From the NCBI GenBank assembly GCA_951799405.1, contig OX637332.1, positions 7,879,001 through 7,943,000 of the forward strand: a stretch of 64,000 nt of DNA. Direction: 5' to 3'. Below are positions 11,701 through 20,265 of the stretch, in pieces. The stretch is from Agapetus fuscipes. Taxonomy: Eukaryota; Arthropoda; Insecta; Trichoptera; Glossosomatidae. Every line of letters begins with the position of its first letter. Position 1 is the first letter of the stretch. The notes under the pieces were generated by a model, which saw only the letters and a program-made list of their open reading frames with translations, searched no databases and was not told the origin of the DNA. Made by a program: the position numbers and the translations under genes.

Positions 11701-12922
11701 ACATCCACAGTCTGATGGAATGGTGGAAAGGATGAACCGTACCGTGGGGAGGTACTTAGCCAAAGTAGTGTCCAGCCATCAGCGGGACTGGGACCGACAT
11801 CTGCCTTTGTTCTTATTGGCTTACCGGTCGGCTGTTCAGGAAACGACGAAGAAGACTCCCAGCAGCATACTGTTTGGGCGAGAAATGCGACTTCCTTGTG
11901 ATCTCAAATTTGGCTGCAAACCAGGTGAAGACCTAGCCGGAGAAGACTATGTGACAGACCTTCGCAGGAGGCTGGATGACATCCATGATCAGGTCCGCAT
12001 GAACATCGGGGAAGCCAGCGATCAAATGAAGGAGCGCTATGACACCAGAGCTGACAGCATGGGGTACAAAGCTGGTGACTGGGTGTGGCTTTTTGACCCC
12101 AAGAGGCGCCAAGGATACTGTCCGAAACTTCAGCGTTCCTGGGACGGGCCGTACGAGATCTTGGAGCGCATCAACGATGTGGTCTACCGCATAAAAAAGA
12201 GACCAAACGGAAAACCAAGGGTCGTGCACTACAATCGCCTCTCACCATACCTAGGCGATAATGATGACCAACCAGCCCAAAAAGTACGACAGTGCGTCGC
12301 ATCCGAAAGATCACCAGCCTTTGAGACGTTTTGGGAGAACGCGAAGGCAGGGCAGAAGTTTCGCCATGGAGTGACCACAGAAGTCCACAAGGACTTATTT
12401 GAGGTCACTAGGGACCACACACTGGCATGCAGTGTACCGGAAGATCTAGATATGTCTAGAGGAATTGCACGGGTCTTCCGATACAAATTCGGAGAACCGC
12501 AACCCTCGAGCAGCCCGCAAGGAAGAGCTCTGAGACTACCGAAGGGGCGTCAACAAGCATACTGCCTGGTTGTCCCGGATTCCAGCAACCTGGAAGAGGA
12601 CTACAAGGCATTGTGGGACGGCCTTGTTGAGCTGCGTGACTACATGTTGGAGGATCAGCAGGCGCGTCTGGCAATACCGAAGATGGGTGGCGGCCGCGCT
12701 AATCGAGACTGGCGGATAATCCGGAGTATGATTGAAGCAGTGTTCTCGGGAGTCGGCATCAGCGTCATGGTGTGCTGCGAGCAAGCGCAGCCGAGAGCCA
12801 GTGGGGAGAAATCCGTGGACTGCCACTTCTTCCTGACCACAGGGTGTCGACGTGGATCAGCATGCCCCTACCTACACAGAGTCAAGACTGTTCCGGGACG
12901 AAACAGTCTAGGTGGGGGGTAG
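8660..12922 (+). CDS. pol: Pol polyprotein (PR-RT-RNaseH-IN) with macro-like and CCCH C-terminal extension
   Basis: 1,420 codons in the -1 frame relative to gag. The first codon of the open stretch is GTG and no ATG lies in the overlap, so it is probably made as Gag-Pol by -1 frameshifting. Protease: DTG at 64-66. RT: LDLKSGYW near 415-422 and catalytic YLDD at 478-481. RNase H: DTDAS at 625-629 and RTDHA near 691-695. Integrase: zinc ligands H858, H865, C895 and C898; DDE residues D927, D987 and E1023. GPY/F region: 1139-1195. Unlike ordinary gypsy Pol it continues to residue 1420: residues ~1240-1372 resemble a TARG1/ALC1-type macro domain, and C1388, C1396, C1402 and H1406 form a CCCH finger. 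All catalytic motifs are intact and there is no stop. The stop codon abuts the 3' LTR. Confidence 0.95.
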   Translation: MSQASETQKTGCGKLERVNGKGQPLTHAGEALKSAATVATVRGKASSIFINGIIDGVTRELLVDTGATRTILRRDIVARGKQIAPTKWSLHTATGESAQVYGETIATFQIGSTTFDHRTLVANIEEDVILGMDILDRFGCSLNLKKGSIKIGNEEVILQRRKELAARVILAKNTEVKGRSEMIVSARLDSSSTNDQICMIEPENMDNVNKGVMVARTVIRAKETIPVKIMNVNSYPVKMNEGFVLGRCERITSIVQQMTNMSCEGNKLSTQLEALVHDASQGLTEENKRRVRSLICRYQNIFEDSNGRLGRTKVVRHSIDTGEARPIKQAPRRLPFAKREEADKIIKDMSKDGIIEPSSSPWTSPVVLVKKKDGTTRFCVDYRLLNDVTKKDSYPLPRIDDTLDTLAGCTIFSTLDLKSGYWQVELDAKDKEKTAFSTGSGLWQFTVMPFGLCNAPATFERLMENVLRGLSWETCLVYLDDIIILGKDFNHQLRNLEQVFGRLQDAGLKLNPKKCNLFKKQVNYLGHIVSQRGVEVDPAKIKAVRDWPVLKDKHETRSFLGLCTYYRRFVPRFADIAKPLTKLTEENTRFHWSDSCAQAFEELKGRLTSAPILSYPRKDGKFILDTDASNVGIGGVLSQIQDGHETVLGYFSKVLSKPERNYCVTRRELLAVIKSVEHFRKYLYGRKFTLRTDHAALVWLLKFKNPEGQVARWIERLQEYDYDSEHRPGTLHRNADALSRRPCASDCKHCSKMEDKVAIVQRTTTEDEDWQDEKLAQDQLNDPDLKYVMEWAREGERPTWEKLAPLSPTVKAYWAQWGSIVIEGGFLKRKIEKEDGTLRRKQTLVPRSRVPEILGLLHGGTSGGHLGVKKTLEKVKERFYWINCSEDVKDWCRKCVTCATANGPQRKRRAPMRQYNVGSPFERIAIDIAGPFPTTEKGNKYIMVVMDYFSKWVEAYSIPNQEAVTVTEVLVTEFISRFGVPLELHSDQGRNFEAAIFQQMCERLGIYKTRTTALHPQSDGMVERMNRTVGRYLAKVVSSHQRDWDRHLPLFLLAYRSAVQETTKKTPSSILFGREMRLPCDLKFGCKPGEDLAGEDYVTDLRRRLDDIHDQVRMNIGEASDQMKERYDTRADSMGYKAGDWVWLFDPKRRQGYCPKLQRSWDGPYEILERINDVVYRIKKRPNGKPRVVHYNRLSPYLGDNDDQPAQKVRQCVASERSPAFETFWENAKAGQKFRHGVTTEVHKDLFEVTRDHTLACSVPEDLDMSRGIARVFRYKFGEPQPSSSPQGRALRLPKGRQQAYCLVVPDSSNLEEDYKALWDGLVELRDYMLEDQQARLAIPKMGGGRANRDWRIIRSMIEAVFSGVGISVMVCCEQAQPRASGEKSVDCHFFLTTGCRRGSACPYLHRVKTVPGRNSLGGG
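8696..8702 (+). promoter_or_regulatory. Candidate -1 ribosomal frameshift site
   Basis: GGAAAAC, read G-GAA-AAC in the gag frame, lies directly before the gag stop (TAG 8703-8705). Slipping back one base gives GGA-AAA and continues into pol. It is not a perfect X-XXY-YYZ heptamer, but it is the best candidate in the 46-nt overlap. No downstream pseudoknot was evaluated. Confidence 0.5.
12377..12775 (+). other. Macro-like (ADP-ribose-binding) domain encoded in Pol tail
   Basis: Pol residues ~1240-1372. The order of motifs matches the TARG1 (OARD1)/ALC1 macro-domain group: KDLFEV, then LACSVPEDLDMSRGIARVF and RYKFG, a YCLVVP strand, a YKALWDGLVELRDYM helix, LAIPKMGGG, and DWRIIRSMIEAVF with GISVMVC at the end. 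Macro domains bind or hydrolyse ADP-ribose. Known of human TARG1: Lys84 and Asp125 are catalytic. By eye the Asp position (in the GCGLD loop of TARG1) is Ala here (GGGRA) and the Lys is not conserved, so binding is more likely than TARG1-type hydrolysis. The MGAGIA loop is MSRGIA. Recognised by eye only; no profile search was run. Confidence 0.72.
12821..12877 (+). other. CCCH zinc finger at the Pol C terminus
   Basis: C1388-x7-C1396-x5-C1402-x3-H1406 fits the CCCH family (C-x7/8-C-x5-C-x3-H), often RNA-binding. It lies directly after the macro-like domain and about 14 residues before the Pol stop. Confidence 0.7.
12909..12922 (+). other. Polypurine tract, overlapping the end of pol
   Basis: TAGGTGGGGGGTAG directly precedes the 3' LTR. 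The last Pol codons (three Gly) and the TAG stop are read through it, so the plus-strand primer is inside coding sequence. Confidence 0.8.
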
Positions 12923-13396
12923 TGTTATGTAAATATAAATATTGAAATAAGTATGGGTAGTTATAGTTATAAGAATCCTCAAAAGTATTGGTAGGTAAGA
13001 TCGATAATTATGTATAAGTGTAGAATTCTCTAGGCTAAGTAGGTACTTGTTATAATTATAGGAATTCTGTATTACATTTGTAGGTAGGATTTTGGTTGTG
13101 TCTAGGTAGTACGTGAAACATCGAGAAGTAATAATTACTCTGGAACCGTCTGGCGACTTTAGTTTTAGATCATACTGCTCTACAGAGTATAAAGGTGCGA
13201 ATGGCCTGCAGAGCGGGCCAGTATCATAGAGACTTACAAACACATCGAAGTCATCTGATCAGTGAACCAAAACCAAGTGGAATAATCGAGAAAGTAGTGT
13301 GAAAATAAATTTTGTAACTGTGTAAAATAAATAACTATTGAAGAAGACCTGTGTATTTTTAATTTGGAAAGACAATTGAACCCTAATTTCGTAACA
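12923..13396 (+). repeat. 3' LTR of the gypsy element
   Basis: 474 bp, the same length as the 5' LTR and with no difference seen by eye, followed by the ATAA duplication at 13397-13400. Identity of the LTRs indicates a recent insertion, because both are copied from one template. Confidence 0.95.
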
Positions 13397-13539
13397 ATAA
13401 TATACTAAATCAGGTGTAAAATTTGCCAAAATTAATAGAATAAACAAAAGATCATTTAAAATTTCAAGGATTTTTTTATAAAAAAATTTCATACAATGCA
13501 ATACAACATACAATTTACAATGTGTTGTGCAAAGAAAGA

Positions 13540-13636
13540 AAGAAGATGTGAAACTAAAGGTACAAAAAAAAATGTGTTGAGATGGCTTGGGCCTGTGGAA
13601 AGAATGGATGATGAGAGACCGACAAAATGCGGATAC
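13540..13636 (+). pseudogene. LINE C-terminal fragment (short)
   Basis: Encodes LRWLGPVERMDDERPTK, the signature that follows the RT in the LINE family also seen at 42389-42862 and 59930-60277. Only about 30 codons remain. Confidence 0.55.
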
Positions 13637-14060
13637 CTACATACTATTTTTTTTTTTTTTAAATGTATAGAATCCCGTGGAGAAAATATCAACCTCCAGC
13701 TTGTTCGCCTCCCTGGGCAGTCGCTGAAAAGGCGAGTAATACTGGTAGTTCACGGCACAGTCTGCCACATCAAAAGTATCCACGTTACGCGTGTTCCTTA
13801 TTGGGACACGGAAATTAATTTTTGATAGGAGTTGGGGCGCGTCGGTCAAGCCATTAATGAGTTTGTATAGAAAAACCATGTCAGCAGCACTTCTCCGAGC
13901 CGAGAGCGGTGCAAGTTTATACGATTCTCGGAGTTGGTTATAATTGATATCCGAGATGGGTATTCCGAGTTTGAAGTTGATAAAGCGAAGTAGTTTGTTT
14001 TGTACCTTTTCTATGAAATGTTTAATATTTAATATGAAATGAGGTCGGAACATTTTTGAA
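13637..14060 (-). pseudogene. LINE reverse-transcriptase C-terminal fragment with poly-A tail
   Basis: An open minus-strand frame encodes a C-terminal RT region (IEKVQNKLLRFINFKLG, LSARRSAADMVFLYKL, then YYSPFQRLPREANK), related to the fragment at 2725-3075. A T-run at about 13649-13660 is the poly-A tail seen from the other strand, so the 3' end is intact and the 5' part is lost. It lies close to the 3' flank of the gypsy insertion. Confidence 0.7.
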
Positions 14061-15470
14061 TTCGGAACTCCATTTTCGGCGAGCGAACGTCAGTCTTTTA
14101 TCGGACTGCCATCTTTAGCAACCAATAACAATTTTTGTATGCCTTTTTCTTAGTAGGTAATGCGGCCCGGTGACGACATAATTTTTCCTATATCAATTCA
14201 CGTGCAGACCTGATTGCAGTCCATATATATATTTTTTGGAAGCATCGAGGTTTGTAAACAATATCGTCTATTTGCAGAGCTGCCAACGCAAAACACAAAA
14301 AAGTCAGGAGCTCGTTTTCTAGATCGTATTTTTTAACGACGCATGCGTCGTGTTCTACATTTCCATTCTCAAATTTGAAATTTATTGTTTGCGGTAGCAT
14401 GAAACACCTGCGATCCAATAGATACTTTTTTTTGCTCTTTTTTCTATATTTCTTATTCGAATCTTTATTTTTTTTAATTCGAATAAAAATCTATATTGTA
14501 ATCTTAGAAAATTACTACTTTACAGAATGGGGAAAAAGGAATGAACTCTGTACATTTTTTTTTTTTTTTTTTCTAGCCGGACAATCGTAACAGATTTGTC
14601 AACGGGTGAGGTAACCTTAGAAACCAAGCCAATGTAGGTACACAGCGCAAATCGAATTTGGAATATATTTGAATGGGACTACATTCCTTGGCAAATAATA
14701 ACAAAAATATAGTTTGCCTTTTTTATCAACCTGACCGTGAGTCATTACAATTTTTTCATCCATGATAATTCATATGAGGACCCCACTGTTAAAATTCGAA
14801 TTCACTATTCGAATTCGAATAACTACATACATCTCTAAGCAGAACACGCAGGTGCAAACATAAAGATTTTTTAAAACGAGGATTTTGAAATAATTCAAAA
14901 CAATAATCTATCAATACTATCGATCTACAAAGATCGTAATGATTCACTAGACAGGCGCTCCATTTTCCTTTGAAATTTTCTTTTTATTTCGATCGTTAAC
15001 ATTGCGGTATGCTCAAATAAAACTCTTTCAACTCCACACCTGTTTTAAAACTCAAAACTGTTATTAAATCCACACCTTTATTCTCAGGTGCTATTTTAAA
15101 GCTGAAGTGAATCCGATTTTTGTAATTGTCATATTTTTTTTTTTTTATGAATTGTAGCTACTACCAGCCTAAATTAAGGGTGTTTTGGGTGGTGCGCCCG
15201 TACAAGAGTCCCAAAATTAAAGGTGTCCTAAAAACTTATTTAATTATACCTAGAGCAAAAATCTTTCGAACATTGTTGCTGTACTTTCCGATTTATCTTT
15301 ATTTATTCTCTATTTCTCGTCATTAATACTTTAAATAATATTAATAAATAAGCTACATAAAGCATTTCCACAAACGTCTCTTTAGGAGCCTTTTCTAAGT
15401 AGGTAAAGAAAGATTTACATCGATCTGGGAGACTCATCACAAACACTTTCTGTAAGTATGATGAGATAGT
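14061..15470. other. Intergenic, no gene seen
   Basis: AT-rich DNA with T-runs near 14555 and 15130. A short block near 14090-14125 resembles one near 21985-22020 (GTATGGG/GACTGCCATC...TTAG-AACC), suggesting old shared repeat DNA. No ORF is convincing. Confidence 0.4.
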
Positions 15471-15735
15471 TTTTCTCGGGTTAGACCATGTTCTTCTTGC
15501 AGTAATTTTGTCTGCCGACGTTTCATTTCCTCGAGCGGGGAACATTTTCAAGGCTCGAAGCGACGCGACGGGGCATCTTTATCCTCCGTTTACTTTTAGC
15601 AACTGGCTGGCTGCTGGTGCTCTTCTTATCTCTGGCATCATGTATCTTCGTTGTGATTGGTGGGGTGGATGTAGTGGAACGTCGGCAGACAAAATTACTG
15701 CGAGTAGAACATGGTCTTACCCGAGAAAAACTATT
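15470..15735. repeat. Foldback repeat with ~55-bp inverted arms
   Basis: Arms at about 15471-15524 and 15673-15730 are nearly perfect inverted copies (TTTTTCTCGGGTTAGACCATG and its complement; both contain the GTCTGCCGACGTT block). On the minus strand the left half reads TTGAAAA, a pairing TTCC/GGAA stem, GAAAC and GTC. This is a degenerate version of the hammerhead-like core described for the copies at 40.2 and 41.1 kb. Confidence 0.7.
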
Positions 15736-15837
15736 GAACACCGACCATGAAAGTGAAAGTGAAAGTTTAAAACTTTCTGTAGTATTTTATTCCACTTTTC
15801 CACAGATCAAATGCACTTATTCAACTTATGCAGAGAG

Positions 15838-16045
15838 CTGAAGTTCGAATCCCGCTGAGGGTGTCAGAAAAGATTACGAACCCCCTCGAGAGCTAGGGAA
15901 CCCCCACTTCAGCTAAAATGGTTAGCGTAAGGTCTGCCCCCTTACCTGTAAAAATGAACAGCTTCCACTCGCCACATGCGACTCCTTCGGAGATAACGCG
16001 GCAATCAGTTGTGCTACATGTGTAACTTAGTTGCGTGTATTCAGC
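15838..16045 (+). mobile_element. SINE1 copy 2 (lacks most of the tRNA head)
   Basis: Starts at the B-box end (AAGTTCGAATCCCGC) and continues through GTCAGAAAAGATTACGAA, the CTCGAGAGCTAGGGAAC block, TAAGGTCTGCCCCCTTACC and CACATGCGACTCCTTCGG, to the 3' end TGTAACTTAGTTGCGTG. Same body as the copy at 25372. Confidence 0.75.
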
Positions 16046-16494
16046 GAATTAATAAAACACTGATTAACTCATAGTCCATGCATACCGCCATCTAAAGAAC
16101 AAGCAAAAAGTTGTTTACATCCGACATCAACAAAAATAAAAATGTTATATGTCCAAATCACAGATGTCATTATTCCGAAAAATAAAAACTAAAAAAAATA
16201 ATAAGCGGTTTTAACAAAAATAACATAGTGCATAATTGTTTTTTTTTTGTGGATTTCTCTGAATTTTTAAATATTACTTTCCTTATGGCTTACATTATGA
16301 AAGATATTTTTAAAACATATTTTTTTGTTTATAATATATATTAGTTGGTAGCACTGTAGCACTGTCATACAAGTTGACGTGTGTGAGCTGTCAAAAAATT
16401 AGCTTTCTAACGCGATGAGTGTGTCAATGAAATACTTAATATAAATTAATTTGAAATCAGTCTTAAAGTAATCATGTGAATAGTGTTCTCAGCC

Positions 16495-18336
16495 ATGTCA
16501 GGTGTATACTTTGTTTTAGTTGTATTTATTATAATCACAAACTTAAACACGCAGAGTAATGCTTCGCACATCTTTGAGAAATTGAAATACAAAACATTGG
16601 ATGCGCAGGGCCTCTACGCCTCTGACGACAAGGTAGAAATCCTCTATAAAAACAATTTCAAATCGAAGATTTATGGCCAAGAGCATGCTTGGATCGTCGA
16701 GTTTTACAACAGCTGGTGCGGGTTCTGCAAAAGATTTGCCCCTGTTTGGAAGGAATTCGCTGCCGACGTCCATGATTGGCGAAGAATAGTGTCGGTAGGT
16801 GCCATTGATTGCTCCGATGATGCTAACAACGATGTTTGCAGAGAATTTGAAATCCTCGGATACCCCACACTCAGATATTTTCACGAGAACTATGTACAAG
16901 GGCCTAAAAATCTGGGAGAAGTTCTAAAAAAAGGCCAAAATGCTACAGAGATAAGAGAATTTGCTGTTGAAAAGCTGATACAAGAGCAACTTAAAGGAAA
17001 TGGAGCAAGCTGGCCCTCTATTGTCCCACATCAGTTTGAGAAGCTCTCAGATGCGTGGTTGGATGTACCTTCAAATATTAAAGTTGTACTTCTGATATTT
17101 GATCATGAGAATGCCACTCTACCAGCAGAAGTGATTCTTGATCTCAATGCATTGTTTGGTGTAAGCATTAAGTATGTTTCAAATTCACAAAGCTTAGCGA
17201 AAACATTGCAAGTTGAACGCCTGCCTAGTCTAGTCTCTGTGGAGAGAGATTTAACCTTCACAATACTCACTCCTAAAAATACTTCTCGGGAAAACCTCAG
17301 AAGAGCGATTCTGATGTTTCTGCAATCCAAAAGAATCATCAATACAGGACAAATTGATGTCACTAAATCTGCAGTCCAAGGTACAAATGTTCACAATCAA
17401 TCAGCCAACTTACCTGTCAAAAGTGCAACCTCGAGTGGGGATGTTTATTATCAAGGGGACTTAGAAACAGGTCTTAGATATATCTTATCACATGAAATCA
17501 TTAAATTGAAAACAGTATCCGGTGATTCTCTGCAAGCTCTGAGAGACTTTCTCAGCGTATTAGCAAAATATTTCCCTTTTTCTGCAAATGGCAGAGCTCT
17601 CATCATCAATTTAAGAGATAAAGTTAATGATGAAAAGGATGAATGGACGGGGAAAGAGCTAGAAGAAGCAATTGATAAGCTGGAAGAAGAGCACTCTCCA
17701 GTTTATTCAACTCTTGAAGGGTGGATTGGTTGTAAAGGAAGTGCGCCACATCTCCGAGGCTTCACATGCTCTCTCTGGAACATATTCCATGTCATGACTG
17801 TTAATGCTGCAAATTCTCACTCTTCCAACCCTCAAGAAGTCCTTCAAGCCATGCTGGGTTATGTGAAATACTTTTTTGGGTGTTCAGATTGTTCTCGCCA
17901 TTTTCAATTGATGGCTGAAAGGAACAAGTTGAATTCTGTAGCTGAGCACGATGGTGCTATTCTTTGGCTATGGGTTGGACACAATGAAGTAAATCATAGA
18001 CTGGCAGGGGACTCTACAGAAGATCCTCAGTATCCTAAAAAGCAGTACCCCACATCAGACAACTGTCCCAAATGTCGGCATCCCGGGGGAGGCTGGGACC
18101 TCACTGAAGTCTTACACTACCTCAAAACTGTCTACAATGTGTCACAGATCAACTTGACTGGAGCCGTGCCTCACCCGCCGTCTTCTTCTCCTCTGTCTAC
18201 TCTCGATATGGCTCTTTTTTCTGCACTTTGCCTTTGTTCAGCTATCATGATATTTCTAGCATTGCGATTTTTGCTAACATCCAGGAAATTTTATAGAAAG
18301 AAAACATACATTCATGATACTTGTGGTAAGGTGTAA
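16495..18336 (+). CDS. Qsox: Quiescin sulfhydryl oxidase (QSOX)
   Basis: 613 aa; flavin-dependent enzyme that makes disulfides in secretory proteins and passes electrons to oxygen. The ATG at 16495 gives a signal peptide (residues ~1-23); the 16483 start would need GTG. Thioredoxin domain: WCGFC with redox pair C75/C78. A second, redox-inactive Trx-like segment and a helical linker follow. ERV/ALR domain: C425, W428 and H432 in a CSLWNIFH motif, active-site CSDC at 463-466, WVGHNEVNHR near the FAD site, and CPKC at 524-527. A transmembrane helix spans ~572-594 with a short basic tail, so it is Golgi/ER-membrane anchored, as in the long QSOX form. The whole coding region is one exon, unusual for an animal QSOX. 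AATAAA lies 31 nt after the stop. No frame damage. Confidence 0.95.
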   Translation: MSGVYFVLVVFIIITNLNTQSNASHIFEKLKYKTLDAQGLYASDDKVEILYKNNFKSKIYGQEHAWIVEFYNSWCGFCKRFAPVWKEFAADVHDWRRIVSVGAIDCSDDANNDVCREFEILGYPTLRYFHENYVQGPKNLGEVLKKGQNATEIREFAVEKLIQEQLKGNGASWPSIVPHQFEKLSDAWLDVPSNIKVVLLIFDHENATLPAEVILDLNALFGVSIKYVSNSQSLAKTLQVERLPSLVSVERDLTFTILTPKNTSRENLRRAILMFLQSKRIINTGQIDVTKSAVQGTNVHNQSANLPVKSATSSGDVYYQGDLETGLRYILSHEIIKLKTVSGDSLQALRDFLSVLAKYFPFSANGRALIINLRDKVNDEKDEWTGKELEEAIDKLEEEHSPVYSTLEGWIGCKGSAPHLRGFTCSLWNIFHVMTVNAANSHSSNPQEVLQAMLGYVKYFFGCSDCSRHFQLMAERNKLNSVAEHDGAILWLWVGHNEVNHRLAGDSTEDPQYPKKQYPTSDNCPKCRHPGGGWDLTEVLHYLKTVYNVSQINLTGAVPHPPSSSPLSTLDMALFSALCLCSAIMIFLALRFLLTSRKFYRKKTYIHDTCGKV

Positions 18337-18366
18337 GTCACTTGTTATGGAATAATAATAGAACAA

Positions 18367-18372
18367 AATAAA
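18367..18372 (+). terminator. Candidate polyadenylation signal of QSOX
   Basis: AATAAA in ACAAAATAAAAG, 31 nt after the stop. Use is likely but unproven, and further AATAAA copies occur near 18860. Confidence 0.5.
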
Positions 18373-19115
18373 AGTATTACCCATTGTGTACAAATCTACG
18401 TAACGCTTGTTTGCTTTGTACAACAAAGGCAAAGGTAAATGTTGTATTTACTAGTACATCCTTAACGTGCATTGACTTTCCATTGTACTCACAGAGATTG
18501 AATCTGCTGTGATATACTTTTATCTTGTTGTCGTACAAGTAAAACTGAGTAACTAGCAACTTGTTTGAAGTTTCACTTTACTATATTTGTCAGAATAGCT
18601 GTAAAGAAGGATAAAAACGTTTGTTCAAAAATTTAAGTCATTGTAATGCAAAGTTAATTCAAATAGTGACACAGTCTGCTTTCATTTTTAGTTGAATATG
18701 GTAAGTTGGCTCATTTCTTTTTGATTCATCATTATTGTTTTTTCAGCGATTTGTATCAATGTTGAATCTTAATAATGTACAAATCATTGATGTTTATCAT
18801 TCATGTATTTTTTTCAAAATTGAAGAAATTGTAGTTGTTTTCCAAGTATAAACAGTCAATAAATAAAAAAATACGAAATCGACAATTTATTAAATTATTT
18901 CAAACAATTGTTTTACTTGTACAGTCGCACTGTATGGCACATTGCTAGGGTGTCATTTTTGTCACAACTTGTGCATTATGCGTAGAAAAGGAAATACTTC
19001 CTTTTTGTCTATAATTTATTAATTTATTTTTCATAGCAGACTTGGTTTTATATTAAATAGCTGATGTATATTGTTTGATAGGTATGGTACTATTGTTGAA
19101 ATTTATATGATTTTC

Positions 19116-19270
19116 ATACTATGCAAAATTGAACCTTGGAAATTCTAAAAAATCAAATGATGATTATCCCCTTTAAAAGAAGAGCATGTCAACGTTTTCC
19201 GCGCCTAAATAATAATATTCTTGGTTTTATACTTTCTTTATTGTTACACGCGTTCAATTTTGCATAGTAT
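19116..19270. repeat. Perfect 19-bp inverted repeat pair
   Basis: ATACTATGCAAAATTGAAC at 19116-19134 is exactly inverted at 19252-19270, with 117 bp between. This is the size and form of a short MITE. No clear target duplication. Confidence 0.55.
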
Positions 19271-20049
19271 TTGCTGCCTACTGTGAATAAAATTGATTGC
19301 TTCATTATGTTTTATCTTTTCAGCATGAGATTTCCTCACATAACTTTAAATTAAATTTTGTAATTAAATATCAATTTTACCTTCAATATAACGATTTTAC
19401 CACAAATAAAAAACTAAGATAAGTGAGTTTATTAGTTAAAATAAAAATATTTGTTAAACAGATTGAGTTAACTATTATAAAGACAATCGTTTAGCAAGAG
19501 ACTGTGCTTAGTGAGAATCCTATTTTCAAATTAAAATTAGTTCTCAATTCCTTTTATAAAATGAACTGAGAATTTTCTCATCGAAGATGTAGAGAAAATT
19601 CCTTATAAATAGCATGGCTTGAAACCATTTATCTTGAAACGAATTTGCAGATTCTTTGAAATTCAATTCATACAAAATGAATCATTCCATTTTCATTTAT
19701 TGTTGTATTGTAAATAATTGGACTTGGTTGTTTGTGACTGTACTTGAGTGCAATCATTAGTTCATCCTGCTCAATTTATCAATTAGGGCCATTCCCTACC
19801 CAGGGAAGTTGATAGTTTTGTTCCTGATTTCATGGATCAACTTTACTTGTATTAAAAGTTTTTTTTTTTAAACTATTCATATTTCAGTACAAGAAGTTCC
19901 ATGAATAATATTGTTTGTTAAAAAACATACTTGTTATTCAAAACATCTATTCATGCTCTGTAAAAAGGGGTCTTTATTGTAATGAACTAGTTTACTGAAA
20001 ATATTTTCAAACAAGTATTGAATGATTTGACTGAAATCAGTATTATCAT

Positions 20050-20265
20050 CTTTTTTTCTCAGCCTTTCTCAGTAGACTCTGATATAGGCCTCCTTCAGTC
20101 TTCACCGCGCCTTTCTCTTTGCCGCTGTGTTCATCCATCCCCGATCTGCAGTTCCTTTGATATTGTCCAGTCATTTCAGTCGTGGTGTTTCGACACCCCT
20201 TTTGAACATCCTGGGTCAGTTAATGATCACTGGGTTGTAGATCCTTTCGTGGTCCTGTATTGAGA
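20050..20265 (-). pseudogene. Possible LINE C-terminal remnant
   Basis: The minus strand reads RGWMNTAAK then RLKEAYIRVY, reminiscent of the end of some non-LTR ORF2 proteins. The region is locally more GC-rich than its surroundings. Weak evidence; no RT motif. Confidence 0.3.

Larger units (their letters stand above)
6187..13396 (+). mobile_element. Complete Ty3/gypsy LTR retrotransposon with macro-domain and CCCH tail
   Basis: A 7,210-bp element: LTR, primer-binding site, gag, pol in the -1 frame, polypurine tract, LTR. The LTRs are both 474 bp (6187-6660 and 12923-13396), begin TGTTATG, end CGTAACA, and show no difference by eye. A 4-bp ATAA target duplication flanks the element (6183-6186, 13397-13400). 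No env-like ORF is present, and both ORFs are open throughout, so the copy is young and possibly competent. Domain order is SAP-like, coiled coil, capsid and zinc knuckle in Gag; then protease, RT, RNase H, integrase, GPY/F, macro-like and CCCH finger in Pol. Coding sequence is visibly richer in GC than the host surroundings. Confidence 0.95.

Noticed and set aside
12923..13400. Env-like third ORF for the gypsy element
   Set aside because: No space remains: pol ends at the 3' LTR.
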